Below are positions 1-11,394 of a stretch of DNA of 64,000 nt, piece after piece. Position 1 is the first letter of the stretch, and each line of letters opens with the position of its first letter. Origin of the DNA: Hofstenia miamia (lineage: Eukaryota; Xenacoelomorpha; Acoela); NCBI GenBank assembly GCA_004352715.1, contig SCFE01000079.1:1118871-1182870 (forward strand). Direction: 5' to 3'. Both the position numbers and the translations under genes were made by a program. The notes beneath the pieces were generated by a model, which saw nothing but the letters and a program-made list of their open reading frames with translations, was not told the DNA's origin and searched no databases.

Positions 1-721
1 AACAATTATATGAAAAAATAAAATAATTGTTTTCTGTGTCTTTGAAAAACAAATTAAAAATACGAAAGAAAAAATGAAGTTTGATGAAGAACAAATAGAT
101 GACATATTACAGTTTCCAAACATTAAATGTACAAATCAATTTGTTGATTTACACGGAATTGGTAAGTATACTCTCAATATAAAAATCACACACTTATCTT
201 GGAATTAAGCAGTTTTTTGGGAAAAAAAGAAAAATTCTTGCGAGCTGTTATCGCCTTCGGGATTTTAAATATACAATATTTATAAAAGCAATAAACGAGA
301 ATGACTTCAAAGCATATAAAAACTTAACCAATAAATGATATGAACTTATCCAAAATGGTGTTGCCAAGAATTCACATATAGTATTTAGAGCTATTTGTAG
401 ACAATCAGTTGATTACACAAATATGACTAGTTAAATTTTGTTTTACTATGTGATTTTTCGATGCAAATATTAGATTACTGAGTTATTTATTTTCATATAG
501 CATTTCTATTGCATGCATTACTGAAACTTGGCTTACTTCAAATAAAGAACAAGTTTTACCAACGCCAAGTTTCGAAGTGGCTAATTCTTCTGGAAGATCA
601 AATTACCAGCATGGTTGTTGCACCATACTTTTTAGATCAATTTTTAGTTATGCCATACTTATGGATTCTCCTATTGTTGACCTTGGATGTCATGCTATAC
701 TCTTAGATGAGTACTGCATTT
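1..721. repeat. Direct repeat, copy A (partner 1556-2276)
   Basis: This stretch repeats at 1556-2276 with a constant offset of 1555 and only one difference I noticed (T versus G in the CATGGTTG/CATGGTGG stretch near 614/2170). Copy A stops exactly at the single N at 722, whereas copy B continues into the rest of the LINE. That is the pattern of two overlapping contig ends placed side by side rather than merged. It contains the start of a LINE endonuclease (ITETWL motif, near 515). Confidence 0.9.
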
Positions 722-722
722 N
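722..722. other. Single-N contig join
   Basis: A lone ambiguous base follows immediately after the shared 721-bp repeat. The sequence before it matches 1556-2276 and the sequence after it does not continue the LINE, so this is probably an artificial join. Confidence 0.7.
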
Positions 723-1555
723 TATTCTAAGACTAAATTTCTAAAATTAATTATTTAATTTTCTATCCTAAGTTTAATAATTATTTTTTTATTATTCATC
801 AAAATACATTATAACAAAGTAATCTTATCAAATTATTTCCGGAAAAAAATTATTTTATAAGTTGATTTTTTTGCCTAAGATAAATGTGTACATTGTGAAT
901 CAAACTTTGATTATTTAGCTAAAATTTATTCAGACGTTCTTGATTACAAACTTGTGGGTAAAAATAAATCTGGAACAGATCGACCAATTCTACTCAAGTT
1001 TGTCTAGCAATAATTCATCTGAGTGTCTCGCTAAATACACAATTTAGAACTAGACTTTAGGCATAATACAAGTAATAATTAAAAAAGGAATAATGCATCT
1101 CTGATAAAATTCTCAATTTTAAGCCATGTATCTTTTTATTGACAAAAAACCAGCATTAAACCAGCATTATTCTTTTATACTAATTCAGGAAGTTTATTTT
1201 ATAGGCATGAGGGTTCACATTCTTTGGACCCGCTCTTGTGCTGGTATCGTGGCATATAGAAAATGTCAATCCTATACCAGCACAGTAGTGTATGATTTGA
1301 TCCTTATATTGATGGGATTTATGTTTTTATAGAGCCGTATGAATCAAGCAAATTTACATCTGTACTGCTTGTGTTGATAGTGATAAAGTTAACTGGAAAT
1401 CTGATTACTATTCTTCTATGGTTAAAAAATTGAATTACAAGAATGACGATTTAAACCAATTTTAAGAAAAATTGGCACATGAAATTAATTCTTTGCAGAA
1501 TTTTTCAAATATAAATGAAACATGTAATACTTCTAATAGTTCTATGAATTCTAAG
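723..1555 (+). other. AT-rich stretch upstream of LINE, possible decayed ORF1
   Basis: No intact gene is visible. A coding-like patch at about 1381-1555 reads DKVNWKSDYYSSMVKKLNYK and onward with Asn/Lys/Ser-rich content and one internal stop. It lies just 5' of the LINE endonuclease, so it may be remains of the element's first ORF. I see no zinc knuckle or RRM that would prove this. Confidence 0.3.
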
Positions 1556-2276
1556 AACAATTATATGAAAAAATAAAATAATTGTTTTCTGTGTCTTTGA
1601 AAAACAAATTAAAAATACGAAAGAAAAAATGAAGTTTGATGAAGAACAAATAGATGACATATTACAGTTTCCAAACATTAAATGTACAAATCAATTTGTT
1701 GATTTACACGGAATTGGTAAGTATACTCTCAATATAAAAATCACACACTTATCTTGGAATTAAGCAGTTTTTTGGGAAAAAAAGAAAAATTCTTGCGAGC
1801 TGTTATCGCCTTCGGGATTTTAAATATACAATATTTATAAAAGCAATAAACGAGAATGACTTCAAAGCATATAAAAACTTAACCAATAAATGATATGAAC
1901 TTATCCAAAATGGTGTTGCCAAGAATTCACATATAGTATTTAGAGCTATTTGTAGACAATCAGTTGATTACACAAATATGACTAGTTAAATTTTGTTTTA
2001 CTATGTGATTTTTCGATGCAAATATTAGATTACTGAGTTATTTATTTTCATATAGCATTTCTATTGCATGCATTACTGAAACTTGGCTTACTTCAAATAA
2101 AGAACAAGTTTTACCAACGCCAAGTTTCGAAGTGGCTAATTCTTCTGGAAGATCAAATTACCAGCATGGTGGTTGCACCATACTTTTTAGATCAATTTTT
2201 AGTTATGCCATACTTATGGATTCTCCTATTGTTGACCTTGGATGTCATGCTATACTCTTAGATGAGTACTGCATTT
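1556..2276. repeat. Direct repeat, copy B (partner 1-721)
   Basis: Second copy of the 721-bp repeat. It runs without interruption into the rest of the LINE endonuclease, so this copy looks like the genuine locus. A strong splice-donor-like GGTAAGT occurs at about 1716 (about 161 in copy A), after an open stretch beginning MKFDEEQIDDILQFPNIK. This may be chance. Confidence 0.9.
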
Positions 2277-2640
2277 CACTCATTTTCTGTTTTTATTTGG
2301 AACCTAATAAAAGCAAATATAGGGTAAAATGGGAAGATTTCGAAGAGTACATATTATACATTTATAATGAATTGAGAAATTAATATATGAGGTATGATCG
2401 CAGTATATGTATTTGGTGACTTCAATGTATCTAAAATTGACTTTTTTTCCTGCATATTTTGTAATGAATATTATCAAGACATACTAGATATTCTGGTTTC
2501 ATTACATCTTAAAGTGTTCATCAAGAAACTCATATTCAAGGGAATATTTTAGATTTAATATTCACTAATGACGAAAATTTAGAAATCAAGTTTACAAAAT
2601 AGTCTACTGATCATTACTCTATTACAGGAGAAAGAAATTT
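2062..2640 (+). pseudogene. LINE APE endonuclease domain remnant
   Basis: The first segment reads CITETWLTSNKEQV and continues through SSGRSNYQHGGCTIL to about 2383, matching the early beta strands of apurinic-endonuclease-like domains of LINEs. After a frame break, AVYVFGDFNVSKID near 2400 supplies the GDFN catalytic motif. ILDLIFTNDENLEIK followed by a stop and STDHYSI near 2540-2625 supplies the terminal D-H motif. In an active element this domain nicks target DNA to prime reverse transcription. At least two frame changes and one stop make it non-functional. Confidence 0.8.
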
Positions 2641-2758
2641 TTTTTTAAATTTAAACGATTTTGAAACTTATACAAAAAATAATACAAAATCATTGAAATG
2701 AATTTTCTTTAAAGACATTGATCTATTTCTTTCACGATCACATTTTTCGTTCAAGTAT

Positions 2759-3013
2759 ATGGAAAAATGTTTTGATATTGATTATTATATTTCTGATTGG
2801 TACAACTTTATTGAAACCGTTGTAAATTCAAATTGCTTCAGGATAACTAAAAAAAGTGCAATATTACCAAGCTATTTTTCTTTTCATACAGTTAACTTAT
2901 ACAATGAATTCAAAAGTTGTCATAAAATGCATGAAAAATTTAAAACTAGAAAAAAGCAAAACTGTATGTTAATTTCAATAACTCTATGGAAATGGATAAA
3001 ATTCGAACAATGA
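2759..3013 (+). pseudogene. LINE linker between endonuclease and RT
   Basis: An 84-codon open stretch (CFDIDYYISDWYNFIETVV, then PSYFSFHTVNLYNEF) that has no domain of its own. It matches the equivalent part of LINE copy 2 near 33085-33230 (CFDTDYYVEQWYAYIKDLI, PSYFFSHSVNLFN). That shared, otherwise unremarkable sequence is good evidence that both loci are the same LINE family. Confidence 0.7.
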
Positions 3014-3319
3014 ATGCCTTGCAATTTCTAAATATATTTAAGTAATCAAAAATGCAATTTCCAATTACATAGGATGAAACAGTTAACAATAGCTTAGACG
3101 TTGGCAATTTATTTAATTGATACTTTGTATGTCTGTAAAATTCAAGAAAATTCTATCTAATTGTCATAAATGATTATAATGCCGTCTTGATGGGATTCCT
3201 TCAAAGTTCTTGAAAATATGTTCTACTACCATTTCTTTTCATGTATTAAATTTATTTCGCGAAATTATACTGGAGGGAAAGTTTCTGAAAATAGTTAAAA
3301 TTATTTCAGTGTAAAGAAA

Positions 3320-4435
3320 GGATCTCAATGTTTGGTACTTAGTTATCGTCCAATATCAATTCTTCCTAAACTCTTCTTATTATTTGAAGAAATTCTGTTA
3401 CAGTCATTTCTTCCGATTTTTTAAGAAAATTGCAAGTAAAGGACAACATGGATTTTGTAAAAATAGATCAACGGTTACTCAATTACTCAAATACATTGTA
3501 GATTTATATCATCATAATCATTTCAGCAAAGCATTTGACTCAGTTTCTCATGCAATTTTGGTAGATAGTTTAGTAAAATTGACATTGCCAGTAAATTTCT
3601 AAAACCCTTGGCTGACTATTTAACAAATCGAAAGCAAATTGTAACAATTTATATTTCTTCTATTCAAAATGTTACAAGTGGCGTACCGCAAAGATCGTGT
3701 TTAAGCTCAATCTTATTTTTGATTTTCAATAATGCCTTGCCTGATTGTTACTCTAGTACTTCATGCCATCTTTATGCTGATGATTTCAAAATTACTAGTC
3801 CATCGAATGATTAACTTTTTGAAGACGTTATTAAATAAAATGAATTTTAATTTATATAAATCTGAATTTATAATATTTGGAAAACGTGAAAGACCTAATA
3901 ATTATACATTGTTAAATCTTGGAATTACTTTTTCTTCAAATTTTAGTTGGACGGATCACATTCAGCAAAGAACGTGAAAATCTATATAAAGATTTGGACT
4001 TATCAAAAAGAATATTTCTTATTCAACATTAATAAAAGTAAAGTCACCCTTGTATATATCCATTTGATTCTTAATGGATTATTGTATGAAGCAAATATAT
4101 TATGTCTTGAAAATTTTCAAAAGATATGCATTCTGTGGATAATTTGGAGAAACACCTATGTACATATATCTTCACTTCAAACTTTTAATATATTACCAAT
4201 ACCTGTAAGAATTCAGTTAAATGAAATCTACTGTTAATGGATCTTCTATGGAATGCTGATTTCAATGCATTACAACACATCTTTTCATTATTCTTCTAAA
4301 TTTAAAAGGCGTCAAAAAAAAACCCCAAGCGCTACTGGTATAACTGAAAATATAACTTTTACAGATTTCTTAGATTACTTGGAATATTTGGAATTCAGTT
4401 TCAGTAATTATTTTACTGTAATTGTGAAGAGTTAG
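3320..4435 (+). pseudogene. LINE reverse transcriptase remnant
   Basis: Pieces in three frames: GQHGFCKNRSTVTQLLKYIV and SKAFDSVSHAILVDSLVKL (3434-3600), ADYLTNRKQIV, SGVPQRSCLSSILFLIFNNA and HLYADDFKI (3608-3814), then the thumb-like LGITFSSNFSWTDHI (about 3915-3960) and a C-terminal region to 4435. YADD holds two catalytic aspartates, and the FD in AFDSVSH the third. The G of the usual PQGS motif is R here. An in-frame stop after VNF and later shifts show decay. Confidence 0.85.
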
Positions 4436-4436
4436 C

Positions 4437-4767
4437 AAAATGTGTTATACCGATACCGAAACCAATACCGCGCTATTTTGAAAATCGCGAAAAATACCTA
4501 TGTCGCGGTATGTTGACTAAAAAATTTATAGGTATTTTATTAAAAGTATGAGTATTGTGCGCAATCCAGCTGGCCGATGCTTGCAGTATAAAACTTAGAA
4601 TATCTCTGTTCTAGCTACAAGATATTACATGTTGCACTTTTCTTAAGAAAAAGGCATATTATTAACGAGTTACAATCTGATTAGCGCACACAATATTGTC
4701 ATAAAAAACTAGCTATTTTCATATTATTTTCATATTTTTTCTTAAAAATCAGACTTAAAAATACACA
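4437..4767. other. No gene; possible old MITE scrap
   Basis: AT-rich sequence. At 4440-4520 there are repeated ACCG/CGCGGTAT motifs resembling the sub-terminal repeats of the hAT-like elements at 43015 and 43767, but I find no matching opposite end. Nothing else is recognised. Confidence 0.3.
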
Positions 4768-5303
4768 GTAGAACTCCTCTATAGTGAACTCCTCTATAAT
4801 GAACGTCTTCTATAATAGACTCCCTCTATAATGAATATTCTTCTTTTTCCTCAATAATGAAATTTCTCTATTAAAAATGCTACTATAATCAAACTTTATG
4901 GTGTGATATTTCCTAGTTTATTTTATGTACTAAGCAGAAGCTCCTCGTTATGGAAAGCGCCAATTTAGCAAATATATAACAATATGTACTAATATTTTGT
5001 TATGTTGTAGTTACCCTGATCATAGCGTTTGCTGTGTACTTGCAATAAATACAAGAGTAACTGGAGCATTTTTATCCTGAATAATGAACTGAATCCTCTA
5101 TAGTCAGTGGCGTACGCCGGGGGGAAACGGTGGAATGTCCCCCTGTCCCGTTTCCAAATTTGATTTTGACTGGATAAATCAAAAAGTTTTTCGTGAAAAA
5201 TTGAAAAATTGCATTGGGCAATGACGATGATGTCCCCCCCTTCAGAAAATCCTGCGTACGCCCCTGTCTATAGTAACCACAATTCACTATAGAGGAGTTC
5301 TAC
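4768..5303. mobile_element. MITE with 20-bp TIRs, pogo/Tc1-like ends
   Basis: The left end GTAGAACTCCTCTATAGTGA is the exact reverse complement of the right end (TCACTATAGAGGAGTTCTAC, 5284-5303). Just inside the left end there are about four degenerate 15-16-bp repeats of the GAACTCCTCTATAAT type. It has no coding capacity. A second MITE is inserted at 5105-5266, so the original length was about 366 bp. The right end runs directly into an (AT)n tract that hides any TA duplication. Family assignment to Tc1/mariner-pogo is by resemblance of the ends only. Confidence 0.75.
5105..5266. mobile_element. hAT-type MITE nested in another MITE
   Basis: A 162-bp element with ends CAGTGGCGTACGC and (reverse complement) CAGGGGCGTACGC, flanked by a perfect 8-bp duplication TCTATAGT at 5097-5104 and 5267-5274. 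CAG-GGCGTA ends plus 8-bp duplications are the hAT signature. The insertion lies inside the MITE 4768-5303 and is therefore younger. The interior has G/C-rich ends and an AT-rich centre; no protein is encoded. Confidence 0.9.
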
Positions 5304-5380
5304 ATATATATATATATATATATTATATATATACATATATTATGTACATATACATATACATATATATACATATATATACA

Positions 5381-5417
<37 letters not shown>
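5303..5417. repeat. (AT)n / ATACAT microsatellite
   Basis: About 115 bp of TA dinucleotides interrupted by ATACAT units, starting exactly at the end of the preceding MITE. Confidence 0.9.
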
Positions 5418-5418
<1 letters not shown>

Positions 5419-7080
5419 GCCAAATTTACTAATGATTTTTCACAGTCATCCAGATACCGAACGGATAAGGGCAGTTGGAGATGTTATTGGTAGAGTTATG
5501 CGTATAGTTAATAGTTGACAAATACCCCATTGCCCCATCATTTAGTGAAGTATTTTATATTTCTCTATAAGTGCTAGTTACAGGTGCAATATCTTCCAAT
5601 GATATATTGACAATATTTGCAGAGAATAATAATGACGAACAGTAACTTGAATGTTTACAGGCGTACTATCTATGTTATAAACAACAAGTTTTCCTGTAAC
5701 TCAATTACCACTAGTGGAATGCCAAGTATAGAATCACCACAGGGATTGATCGTAAATAGCTTTTACTATTACTTTTCGTACAAACAGGATTTCCTACTAA
5801 GTAGCCGATTTCAATTATCTCTTAACGAGACTATTGTAACATACAATAACTTTATTATAGGCATTTCTTATGTTTAATAAGTTTGTTATGTTTATTACCG
5901 ACAATAAATTCGGATCTCAAATAAAAGGAGTTAGCCTAGGTTTAGCTATCCAGCTATTTACAATGCGGGGGTTTATTATAAAGTGAAGGTAAGTGAAGGT
6001 AAGCCAAACAAAGTAAAAACTCCTATGCCTAACATTAACCTAAAGACACACTTTCACTAGACAGGGCAGAGCGGTAAAGCTGATGTTAACTCTGATGTTG
6101 ATTGTAGAAATAAAGATGGGGAAACGCAACGGGGAGAGTCCCTGAACGTTTAGCTTGCCATTGTATTAATAATAAAACCTGATACGAAGCAAAGTTACAT
6201 CCAAACGATTTATTTCATCAACTAATTTAAATTTCCATACAGTATTTATAGTGAAATTGTACAATGTTAACATGTACCTGTTACTATTATTTCTGTACTT
6301 GAATTTCTTCTGCTAACTCTTACGCAACGTGTTGTTTTTGGCTATCCATTAGCTATGCGACTTCGGTTGAAACTTTTTGTCAAATCTTTCGCCAAAACAT
6401 ATTTATAATTTAGTTTACAAAAAGATTCTAATTGATATAAAAACAAGTTAATCAAAAATAATGTCTCTTTTCATTTGATTAACGCCGATTATGCCACACA
6501 AGGCTAGGCATAAGTAATACATATTAATAAGGAAGTGGTTTGTGCTATCAACAAAAATTTCTGGAGATTAATGTAAGGATCGAACTTTTACCTATAAATT
6601 ACCATCTTTACATGTATGTTGTTTGTAAAAAGAGTCTTCAGCAAAACAAGCTTCTTTGGTTTTTGGAGATTATTCCCAATTTCAATAGAAATCGGCACAA
6701 AAGCATACCGTACTTACAAAAAGTTCAATTAAGATTAGGTGAGTAAATAAAAGACAGGAAAAGGATTTAAGCTGATTTTCATTGAAATATATGAGAGTTA
6801 AGTCTTATAAATTAGCTTAAAATTGAAAAATGTGGGAAAATTCATTTAACTGGAAAAATTTGCTTGTTCACATTTACAATAATGCTAACCTATACAGGCA
6901 TTATTTAGGCTGGCTAGAACAATTATGTTTTTCGTGGCTCAGTTCAGTTGGAGTAGTTGGGCTTAATCAGTGACAGCCAATTCTTGTTAACCCGTCCTAT
7001 CTCCTTCCAGCTGAAGATAGCCCTTCTCCAAACATTTCTATTCTTCAAATTTCTTAGTAATTACAATTTTTTGTTTGCAG
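5418..7080. other. No recognisable gene
   Basis: AT-rich DNA with only short open frames that have no coding character. A 10-bp tandem duplication (AAGTGAAGGT twice) lies at about 5981-6001. I see no RNA gene or element ends. Confidence 0.4.
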
Positions 7081-8402
7081 AAGTAGGAAAAGCCATGCCT
7101 AGCGACATCTCCCAATTAAAGATACACCGCCACAAAGTAAATTTAGGTTACTATTTTAGCTATTTGCCTCATTTGTATATGCATGTTAAGGTGCTATTAT
7201 ATTGATGATTTGTGGCAAAGTTTGTCAGAATTTTTCTGTAGGATACCAAAGATTTTTTTCCAAACTTGTATTTGATTATTAGTACAAATATCGGAAGTAT
7301 AGCACTCACTTTTATTAAATAATTTAACACACTTCCCATAAATTCATTCGATTCCTGTATAAAATTAAGCTAAACAGCTAGTAGCACAGATTGCATTCTT
7401 GAAGTTTAATTTTATTGAACAACTCAGAAACTAATATTCAAAATTTTTTATAGCACCATGACATTTTTTTTCATGAAGACATGAATTGATCTGTCTGAAA
7501 TTGTATACAAATGCAAATTATTTTAAATGAAATTTTAATAATTATGTTTTAGAGGGCAGCGTCCTGGTGGTGTTGAGCCTAGAGTTCTATGCAACAGGAT
7601 TCATTGATATGAGTCAATCATATTTTAAAAATTATGAGATGATTTCCTGGATTTAGTTTTTTTTCAATATGGAAATTTTAAAGAAATATATTAGAATAGA
7701 GATACGTTTACTAAAACAATTGCTATGCTAGTGGAACAACGCTGTAAGTACCTGTATTTGTTATTAAATAGAATGTAACTGAAAAGATTAAACTATTTTA
7801 GATACATTGTTTTTATGTGTAGTATATTGGAACTATATTTTAAAAATGCAGTTAAATACAATTAATAAGTACTATTCCATTACTTTAACAATTTGAACAA
7901 ATTTATACAAAGAAAATGCAATTTAATTTTGGAATTGATAATATCTCCGTATTTCCTACATTTGTAATTGAATATGAAATTAATCTTCAATTCTTAACTG
8001 TAGTATTTTATCCATGGGCACCTGCTGCTTTAATCTTGTGATGTTGATTACTCTACTGTATATTATAAATTTGGAAGTAGTTAAATTAATGTTGTCTTAA
8101 AAATTTACTCACAAAATATTTGCAGCACGCGGTATATATTTAAGCAATATAGCATATAAAACCACGAAGTCATGTAAAAATAATTATCTCTAAGTAAAAA
8201 ATTTCAATATGTAACAGTATATTTAAGCAAATCTATAAACTTTTGATTTAAATCCCTTAAAATTATCATTTGGTAAACACAAACCCTTCATATATTAATT
8301 GTTTTTTAACTCGTGTACTCTCACTTCCATTGTACGAAGCGTAGAAATTTCCATAGAGCAAGTAGCCATATTGGATTTGAATGACTTAGCGTAATTATTA
8401 AT
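7081..8402. other. No gene; weak exon-like patch at the start
   Basis: 7081-7136 is less AT-rich than its surroundings, follows a TTTGTTTGCAG acceptor-like string and ends before GTAAAT. It would encode about VGKAMPSDISQLKIHRHK. One short patch is not enough to call an exon. The remainder is plain AT-rich sequence. Confidence 0.25.
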
Positions 8403-8487
8403 TTAACGAACTTAAATTTTACGAACAAATATACGAACATATATTTACGAACTTAAATTTTACGAACACAAATTTTACGAACTCATA
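8403..8487. repeat. Short degenerate tandem repeat
   Basis: Repeated TTTTACGAAC / TACGAACTTAAA units, five to six imperfect copies at about 14-20 bp spacing. No function is evident. Confidence 0.7.
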
Positions 8488-8519
8488 CAGCATCCCCACA
8501 ACAACATAGAATATAATTT

Positions 8520-8702
8520 TCAAAATTGATTTCCATTGGTTGCATAAAATATTATTTGGAAAAAATTTAAAAAATTAAAAAGAAGAGGTGACAAGCATTT
8601 TTTAGAGAATATTTTTCAATATTTTCTAAAAATTTTTACTTTCACTTGATCACTAAAACGATGTGTCATCTCCCCGTCAGAAAATCATTTGTATGCCCCT
8701 GC
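8520..8702. mobile_element. Possible diverged hAT MITE end
   Basis: The right portion (CATCTCCCCGTCAGAAAATC, then TATGCCCCTG) resembles the right end of the MITE at 5105-5266 (CCCTTCAGAAAATC, then TACGCCCCTG). The left end is not clear and I see no target-site duplication. Confidence 0.35.
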
Positions 8703-9060
8703 TGTGCATGTAATACAGGATCCATCAATAGAATATATAAAATTTCACAGAAAGAGTGTATATGGAGTTCACGAATTACTATTCGTTGAATGAATTTACA
8801 TGAAGAATACATACATGGTACACGAAAATTCCTAGCACATGTAGCATGGCATTTTTAGATAAAGCATACCGGTCACCTAAATTCAAAGAAATCTAGATTT
8901 AAAAATAACAATATCCATTTCATAAACTTCAATAAGAAAGAAGCAATTTACTACTAAACACCTTAGGATATCACACATCTACACACTTTGAAAACAATCT
9001 ATTTCTTTACTTTTACTCCTATATAATTAACAAAGTGAGCTTTATCTATGAGAGATAGGC

Positions 9061-9812
9061 ATGCATTTGTGGCCTCTCCTCTTCAGTGTCTCTTCTCTCA
9101 GGGAAATTTTTTCTTCATCATACTCATTTTGGAATTCAACTTGCTGCACACTTAAATTGCACTGGACATGTGCCTTACGTCTCCGTAAAGCTAATTCCAC
9201 ACCATTTGCCCTCTTTCGTAATGTTCCCTTTAATGCCTCATCTGCTGTGAAACTCTCGTGTGTTCAAGCCCATTCCTTGTGTTATTGGTGGCCGTCTTGT
9301 GCTCCATAGAAATGCTACAGAAACATGCTTATAAATGGATTTCTCCTTTACCATACAAAGAAGCTCTTCTCTAATTCTCCACTTTTCAGCTCTCACTTCA
9401 CTTCTCATGCCTGTGATCTCATCTTGTTCAATCGCTTACTGACTCGGAATCTGGACCTTGATCCACTTGATTATATAACATTCTCAAATTCCCGCTCTAC
9501 TTGCTCTTATGGTGTTGTTACGTTTCTGTTCGTTGTATCAAAAACATGGCATCCTCCAATCGTTTTTTAATGGTGCCTGTGCTTCGGGTAATTTCCAATT
9601 TTCTTCTGACTCTCAAAGCTACACCTGCTATTGACTTTTTTTATTCGCCCTCGCGCTTCAAGAAATCTTTGTTGTCTTCCTCTTCGCTAGTCCGTTGTCT
9701 CGCTTTGATTACTCGTCCATCCACTTCTACTTCATCTTCTGTGACTAACCTTATTCCAGAAAAACTGGATTTTTATACATTTGTGTTGTTTGCGTTTGCG
9801 GGCCTAATATAG
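9061..9812 (-). pseudogene. Unidentified minus-strand coding fossil
   Basis: This stretch is clearly less AT-rich than its surroundings. On the minus strand it has long open patches with charged, protein-like composition: from about 9250 down to 9061, ADEALKGTLRKRANGVELAL and onward for about 63 codons without a stop; near 9750, TEDEVEVDGRVIKARQRTSE and onward. The patches are in different frames, so it is decayed. It lies just downstream of a minus-strand LINE and could be another part of a retroelement or a processed host gene. I do not recognise the family. Confidence 0.4.
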
Positions 9813-9814
9813 TC

Positions 9815-9817
<3 letters not shown>

Positions 9818-9854
<37 letters not shown>
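9818..9854. repeat. (TTA)n microsatellite, probable LINE tail
   Basis: About twelve TTA units, i.e. (TAA)n on the minus strand, immediately 3' of the minus-strand LINE remnant. CR1/RTE/Jockey-type LINEs commonly end in short AT-rich tandem repeats, so this is probably the element's tail. Confidence 0.7.
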
Positions 9855-9867
9855 TCATTTTTTTCAA

Positions 9868-10955
9868 AGATTCATGCTGGTATTCCTCTCAGCTCAGGGA
9901 ACTCACCAGTTCCCAGGGAGTCTGAGAGCTTTCCTCAGGACTCTAGTTGTTCCTAACAATGCTCCTCCCCACTTTGGTACTCCCAACTCCTTCACTTATC
10001 TCTTGTGCTTTTTACTTATTGCTCCTAATGCTCTTATTACTATTGGGACTACTTCAACCTTTTTTAATTTCCACAGCCTTTAAATTTCCTCTGATAACTC
10101 CCTGTATCTTCTCTTTCTCTTTGCACTTTACATTTCGGTCCTTTGGTACTGCTATATCTATCAATGTTCCTAAACTTTTCTGTTTGTCTACCACTACTAT
10201 GTGTGGCCTCCGTGCTTCTATCACATTGCTTGTCTCTATGTTGAAGTCCCACAGTATCTTAGCTTTTTCTTTTTCTATGACGCATTGTGGCTTTTGCTCA
10301 TACCACTTGTCTCCTTCTTCTAGCCCATGCTGCTTGCTCAAACTCCAGTGAACTATTCTTCCCACCTTGTCATGCCTGAACTTATACTCATTCTGTGCAA
10401 ACTTCTCACACCATGCTATCAGATGATCTACTGTCTCTGCCTCTTTCTTACATAGAATACACTTGTCACTTACTTCCACTCGTCTGTCTATATGCNCCCT
10501 TATGCCTTTCCATGTACAGCCTATCTACATCTCCATTTATGTTGAATGCATTCTCTGCTGCGTTTATCTTCCTTGTTCCACCTAACTATTCCTGCTGAAT
10601 ATCTGAACACTGGTATCACCCATGCATTAATTGCTTTTATACTATTCTGCCCATTCAGTGCTGACTTCTGTAGAACCTTTCTTATTCTCCTCTTGTATTC
10701 TTTTCTTAGCCTCATCTTCATTTCCTCATGATCTGTTCTGTCCCTCTCTATCACTCCTAAGTACTTGTACCCCTCTTTGACTTCCTCAATCTTATCCCAA
10801 ATTCTCGTTCTTAAAGCATCCCCATCCATACACTTACCTCTAGTCATTGTCACTGCCGCACACTTTCCTAATCCAAATTCCAACCCAAAATCTCTGCTAG
10901 CCTTTATTATTATTTTTACTATTATTATTACATTTGCATAAACAAAGTTTTGCAT
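9868..10955 (-). mobile_element. 5'-truncated LINE, 3' end of RT ORF, second family
   Basis: Minus-strand fragments of the C-terminal half of a LINE polymerase, in order: FGLEFGLGKCAAVTM, YKYLGVIERD, EYKRRIRKVL, INAWVIPVFRYSAGIVRW (10955-10521); DKCILCKKEAETVDHLIAWC with a Cys/His pattern, KWYEQKP, KILWDFNIET, VDKQKSLGTLIDIAVPKDRN (10479-10054); then VVPIVIRALGAI and LLGTTRVLRKALRLP in further frames to about 9890. This order is characteristic of a widespread animal LINE polyprotein 3' region. It is a different family from the LINE at 2060. Frameshifts at about 10500 and 10060 and 5' truncation show it is dead. Confidence 0.85.
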
Positions 10956-11189
10956 AAAATAGACTTTTGAAGAGCTTTAAATGTTCAAGAATCGTTTGAA
11001 CTAGATTAATCAGTTCCATAGGTTTATTAATACTCATCCCAATTATTTGCGGTTTAATGAGTGGTGGTGGCTTTATTCGAACATCCACCCTCCACCAGTC
11101 AATCAACTACAAATCGTGGGATTAAATGATAAATTTATTACATATATTTTTTTCTTGAAAGTCTACCTAATGAATACATTCTAAAAGGA
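10956..11189. other. Short spacer, no gene seen
   Basis: AT-rich sequence between the truncated LINE and the Penelope-like 3' end. A less AT-rich patch at about 11040-11105 is unassigned. Confidence 0.4.
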
Positions 11190-11394
11190 AAACACATTGA
11201 ACGTTTCGATTATATTATATAATCATCATCAGCAAATAACCTGCGGCTAAAATATTTTTACAGTATACAAACTACATTAAAATTATGGAATGAAATCTAA
11301 AATATATATAAATACTTTGTTGGATTAATTTGTTTATTCAATAACTTTGTTTTATCGATGTTGTTAATTTCAATGGTTCTGCAAATTTGTATAC

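Larger units (their letters stand above)
2060..4436 (+). mobile_element. Decayed non-LTR retrotransposon (LINE), CR1/Jockey-like, copy 1
   Basis: Broken reading frames in the right order for a LINE ORF2: APE-type endonuclease, a linker, then reverse transcriptase with a C-terminal tail. Motifs visible are ITETWL, VFGDFN, STDHYSI, QHGFCKNRSTVTQLL, SKAFDSVSH, YLTNRK, SGVPQRSCL and YADD. Frameshifts and stops separate the pieces, so the element is dead. The same family recurs at 32640-33934 plus 38392-39500, and probably at 21480-21960. I see no poly-A or simple-repeat tail here; the 3' end appears truncated near 4436. The clade call rests on motif style only. Confidence 0.85.

Noticed and set aside
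4771-4845. CRISPR-like or satellite array
   Set aside because: Four degenerate 15-16-bp units without spacers, located within a MITE end.
7081-7136. Short internal exon encoding VGKAMPSDISQLK
   Set aside because: Suggestive acceptor and donor, but 56 bp with no second exon or known homologue is too little to support a call.
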